The notes under the pieces were generated by a model that did no database searches, had not been told where the DNA came from, and worked only from the letters and a program-made list of their open reading frames with translations. The translations under genes and the position numbers were made by a program. Shown here piece after piece: positions 5,879 through 8,106 of a stretch of DNA of 8,106 nucleotides. The DNA is from Candidatus Woesearchaeota archaeon (GTDB lineage Archaea > Nanobdellota > Nanobdellia > Woesearchaeales > ARS49), in the NCBI GenBank assembly GCA_019323555.1, contig JAHWHC010000004.1:1-8106 (forward strand), given 5' to 3'. Each line of letters opens with the position of its first letter. The first letter of the stretch is position 1.

Positions 5879-6610
5879 ATGAAAATTGACATAACAACAG
5901 ACAGAGACACAGATGGACTTGGTAGGTTAATGGATCAGCACAATATATCTATTGAACTAAAAGAAGACAGCACAGTTCTATACAGAGAAGGTTTTCAGAG
6001 GTTTTACCAAGGCACATTAGAAGACGAATCTGCACATGATCTTTTCTTGCGAGGATTAAAGCACACACACGGGCTTGATTTAGCAATAGTAGTGGCTAGT
6101 GACGATGGAACCCACACAATAAGAAGCGGCACAGCCAGCTTGTCAGGAGGCTTGCTGACAGAGCTTGAAAGATTAGAAGAAAGATTTTTCATTGTTTCAA
6201 GAAATGAGTGGGTATCTCATGAAGATTTTCTTCAGTTTTACAGCCAAGGAAATACAGATTACAAGCCAGGAACTCCAGTTGAAAGATTAAGACAGGCTGC
6301 ATATGACACACGAAGGACTGGAAAGGCATTTCTTAATCTTGGTCTTTTGAAAGGATGGCAGCCAGATGTACAGGCCATTACTTCTGCCTTGCGGAATCAA
6401 GACAATTCAGCATACGAGAACTTTTGCGAATGGATGAATGGAATGGTGTCAGCAGTCCAGAAATATGAATCAAATGACGGCGTAATCAAACCTAAACTAA
6501 CAATCGAAGAGGCTGACAAAGCCGCCAAAATATTCGAGCAGATGGCAAGCTATGTCGAGCCGTTCTGGGATGAATTTGAAGAAGATTATAACAGAGGTAA
6601 AAGAAAATGA
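5879..6610 (+). CDS. Protein of unknown family, first gene of the lipoprotein operon (243 aa)
   Basis: I do not recognise this protein. It has no signal peptide or membrane helix and should be cytoplasmic. The first 110 residues alternate strands and helices (MKIDITTDRDTD, 1-12; LDLAIVVASDDGTHTI, 66-81; LERLEERFFIVS, 96-107). The rest is mostly helical and ends in a charged helix (210-243). No catalytic motif stands out. The ATG at 5879 is chosen over the in-frame GTG at 5873 because the GTG is part of the ribosome binding site. The stop TGA overlaps the ATG of the next gene (ATGA), with GAGGT at 6594-6598 as its binding site, so the two are translated together. It may be a partner of the helical-repeat protein encoded next. 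Confidence 0.6.
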   Translation: MKIDITTDRDTDGLGRLMDQHNISIELKEDSTVLYREGFQRFYQGTLEDESAHDLFLRGLKHTHGLDLAIVVASDDGTHTIRSGTASLSGGLLTELERLEERFFIVSRNEWVSHEDFLQFYSQGNTDYKPGTPVERLRQAAYDTRRTGKAFLNLGLLKGWQPDVQAITSALRNQDNSAYENFCEWMNGMVSAVQKYESNDGVIKPKLTIEEADKAAKIFEQMASYVEPFWDEFEEDYNRGKRK

Positions 6611-7437
6611 CAATAAAGAAAGAAGAACTTGAGGAAATATTGGATAAATTAGTATCAAAAGAGTCTAGGCAGACGTTCTTTGAGCAAGCAATAGCAAATC
6701 AAAGGCTTGATTGCCAAAGCGTTCCTGATAAATATATTGATGATGTCTTAGAGATGGAGCCTTCAACTGCACAGATTTCAACTAACGGAGGCCCATATAG
6801 GGAAGATCCAAAGAGGGAAATTCAGCTAAAGTTCATGGCAGAACTAGCAGAGCATGCTGAAAGATATGAAACAGCTGCAAATCTCTACAGACAATTAGAG
6901 CACACTAAAAAAGCAGTAGAGTGTGCTGAAAAAGCAGGCCTTACTGATCTTGCAGATAAATGGGCAGAAGAATATGTTCAAAAAGCATATACAGAAGATA
7001 GAGAAGTATCTAGTTTGCGTAATTCTGCACTAAATTACCAGGTAATAGGCGCAATTCATAGAGCAGAGTGGCTGGGAAGAAAAGACATGGCTCTAAAGAT
7101 TGCAGCAAATTATCTTGCTTCTTTCACACATGATAAATTAAACAAATTTAGCAGGCGCGAGCGCGCAGAACTCTGCGAAGAATTGGGAGAATTTGCAAAA
7201 GAACATGGCCCTGGCCAATCAGAGTCAGAAAGATTCTACAGAAAAGCAATGCAGCTTCACGAAGAAAATGGAAACTATGATGCTGCACTTCGTGTTGCAA
7301 GAACACTAGAAGACCCTGAGAAAATCAAGTTCTATGACAATCTGAGATTTCTTGTTGCAGATCCTGCACGCAGAAAACAGATAGAACAAGACAGGGCAGA
7401 TGACGAAGACGGAAAAGAGTTTGAGAGGCCAAAATGA
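6607..7437 (+). CDS. TPR-like alpha-helical repeat protein (276 aa)
   Basis: The protein is almost wholly helical. Residues 76-130 show paired helices of TPR/solenoid type (ELAEHAERYETAANLYRQL, 79-97; KKAVECAEKAGLTDLADKWA, 101-120), and a second group is at 185-235 (RRERAELCEELGEFAKEH and GNYDAALRVARTLED). The spacing of small residues (Ala, Gly, Leu, Tyr) fits TPR-like repeats, which act as protein-binding scaffolds. There is no signal peptide, so it should be cytoplasmic. The C-terminus is acidic and charged (DRADDEDGKEFERPK). It overlaps both neighbours through ATGA, and GAGAGG (7423-7428) inside its end serves the next gene. The binding partner is unknown but is plausibly encoded in the same operon. 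Confidence 0.65.
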   Translation: MTIKKEELEEILDKLVSKESRQTFFEQAIANQRLDCQSVPDKYIDDVLEMEPSTAQISTNGGPYREDPKREIQLKFMAELAEHAERYETAANLYRQLEHTKKAVECAEKAGLTDLADKWAEEYVQKAYTEDREVSSLRNSALNYQVIGAIHRAEWLGRKDMALKIAANYLASFTHDKLNKFSRRERAELCEELGEFAKEHGPGQSESERFYRKAMQLHEENGNYDAALRVARTLEDPEKIKFYDNLRFLVADPARRKQIEQDRADDEDGKEFERPK

Positions 7438-7940
7438 CAGAAATACCAGAGAGACAAGAAGGCCAGACATGGGCTAATTATTTCATTGAAAGATTGAAAG
7501 AGAGAGGAGCAGATGCTAGTTTGCGCAATCCTCATCTAGAAATAAGTGATCCGCATGAAAGCATAGATTATGTTTGTGATATCGGTGAAAAGCCTGAAAT
7601 TAAAATCAAATTAGGTTTTAGTTTGGATACTGCTTTGGACTTAGAAAACGACGGCCAAGAAACAGATTTAGCAACAACACCACGCATAAAATATTCTAAC
7701 GATCTTGTATTGTACATCGCTGATCATGGAGAGGGCGAAGCTTATCTGCACGTCTTCAATAATGATGACAAGCTTTCTGACATAGATGCAATGGGAAACA
7801 TAGCAGATATTATTCCGATTTACAAGGATGTTCCAATTGGTGAAACTGTCCCAGATATACCTGCTGCAGAAATATTCTGTGCACTTGCTGATTATGTCAA
7901 ACAAAGACAGGATTTCTACAAACAGGAGGAACAGAAATGA
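7434..7940 (+). CDS. Acidic protein of unknown family (168 aa)
   Basis: Not recognised. The start is helical (TWANYFIERLKERGADASL, 12-30), the middle is rich in strands (IKIKLGFSLDTALDL, 56-70; NDLVLYIADHGEGEAYLHVF, 89-108) and the end is helical (AAEIFCALADYVKQRQDFYK, 144-163). It is acidic, has no signal peptide or membrane segment, and shows no obvious catalytic motif. The strand DLVLYIADHGEGEAYLHV might form a compact alpha-beta domain. It sits between the TPR-like protein and the lipoprotein with ATGA at both ends. AGGAGGA at 7924-7930, within its last codons, is the binding site for the lipoprotein gene. Confidence 0.55.
   Translation: MTEIPERQEGQTWANYFIERLKERGADASLRNPHLEISDPHESIDYVCDIGEKPEIKIKLGFSLDTALDLENDGQETDLATTPRIKYSNDLVLYIADHGEGEAYLHVFNNDDKLSDIDAMGNIADIIPIYKDVPIGETVPDIPAAEIFCALADYVKQRQDFYKQEEQK
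7924..7930 (+). promoter_or_regulatory. Ribosome binding site of the lipoprotein gene
   Basis: AGGAGGA lies six bases before the ATG at 7937 and fixes the start of the truncated lipoprotein gene inside the end of the preceding gene. Confidence 0.7.
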
Positions 7941-8106
7941 AAAAGACACTAACCGCAATCGTAGTGAGTGCTGCATTAGGTCTAGGTGCATTAACTGGGT
8001 GTGGAAGTAGAGAGAAAGACCCGCAGGCGATTAGAGGCCAGCAGACTATAAAAGTACCTAATCATGACGGCGAACTAGTATACGCAGGATTGAATCATGT
8101 AGGGCA
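7937..8106 (+). CDS. Predicted lipoprotein, N-terminal part (runs off the window)
   Basis: The ATG at 7937 overlaps the previous stop (ATGA). The first 56 residues begin with a textbook lipoprotein signal: basic MKKT, a hydrophobic stretch (LTAIVVSAALGLGAL, 5-19) and the lipobox LTGC with Cys22. After cleavage the Cys would be lipidated and the protein held on the outer face of the cytoplasmic membrane. The mature part seen so far (GSREKDPQAIRGQQTIK, then VPNHDGELVYAGLNHVG) is polar and not recognisable. Being last of four overlapping genes, it ties the cytoplasmic proteins of this operon to the cell surface. The C-terminus is outside the window. Confidence 0.7.
   Translation, partial: MKKTLTAIVVSAALGLGALTGCGSREKDPQAIRGQQTIKVPNHDGELVYAGLNHVG

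Noticed and set aside
7668..7991. Minus-strand 107-codon ORF opposite the 168-aa gene and lipoprotein start
   Set aside because: It covers two genes with ATGA coupling and good ribosome binding sites, and its Cys/Phe/Ser-rich product is typical of an antisense shadow.

Overview
The window looks like a piece of an archaeal genome, most likely from a small-genome DPANN-type lineage such as a Woesearchaeota or Pacearchaeota relative. The lineage is inferred and not shown. The archaeal call rests on TTTATAAA-type TATA boxes set about 25 to 30 bases before the predicted transcript starts, GGTG/GGAGG-type ribosome binding sites, an apparently leaderless gene, and a PhoU regulator with an N-terminal AbrB-type DNA-binding domain, which is a typical archaeal architecture. 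Genes are tightly packed and often share ATGA or TAATG stop/start junctions. There is no rRNA, tRNA, CRISPR array or insertion sequence.

Layout. Bases 1-87 hold the acidic C-terminal tail of an upstream gene. A promoter with a perfect 19-bp palindrome follows. It drives a four-gene plus-strand unit (about 181-4547): a 47-residue AbrB/MazE-like protein, a 755-residue protein joining an APH/choline-kinase-like domain to one membrane helix and a degenerate lysozyme/SLT-like domain, and two further membrane-anchored proteins with related SLT-like domains. A minus-strand phoU-like gene (4522-5406) converges on this unit and overlaps its last 26 bases. The divergent intergenic region 5407-5547 carries two TATA boxes and overlapping palindromes. 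On its plus side is a small HicA-like protein (5548-5799).

A stem-loop and a new promoter then lead into a second plus-strand operon (5879 to beyond the end): a protein of unknown family, a TPR-like helical-repeat protein, an acidic protein of unknown family, and the start of a lipoprotein with a clear lipobox. All junctions are ATGA overlaps.

How the genes may work together. The first operon looks like a membrane system in which a cytoplasmic small-molecule-type kinase is linked to an extracytoplasmic SLT-like domain. Two separate SLT-like partners are co-expressed with it, and only one of them (338 aa) keeps a glutamate at the expected catalytic place. The AbrB-like protein may repress the operon through the palindrome. 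This arrangement, in a cell probably without a murein wall, is the strongest candidate here for an undescribed system. The second operon looks like a cytoplasmic/lipoprotein accessory module of unknown function. At least three of the four promoters share a TACTATTATTA-like element downstream of the TATA box.
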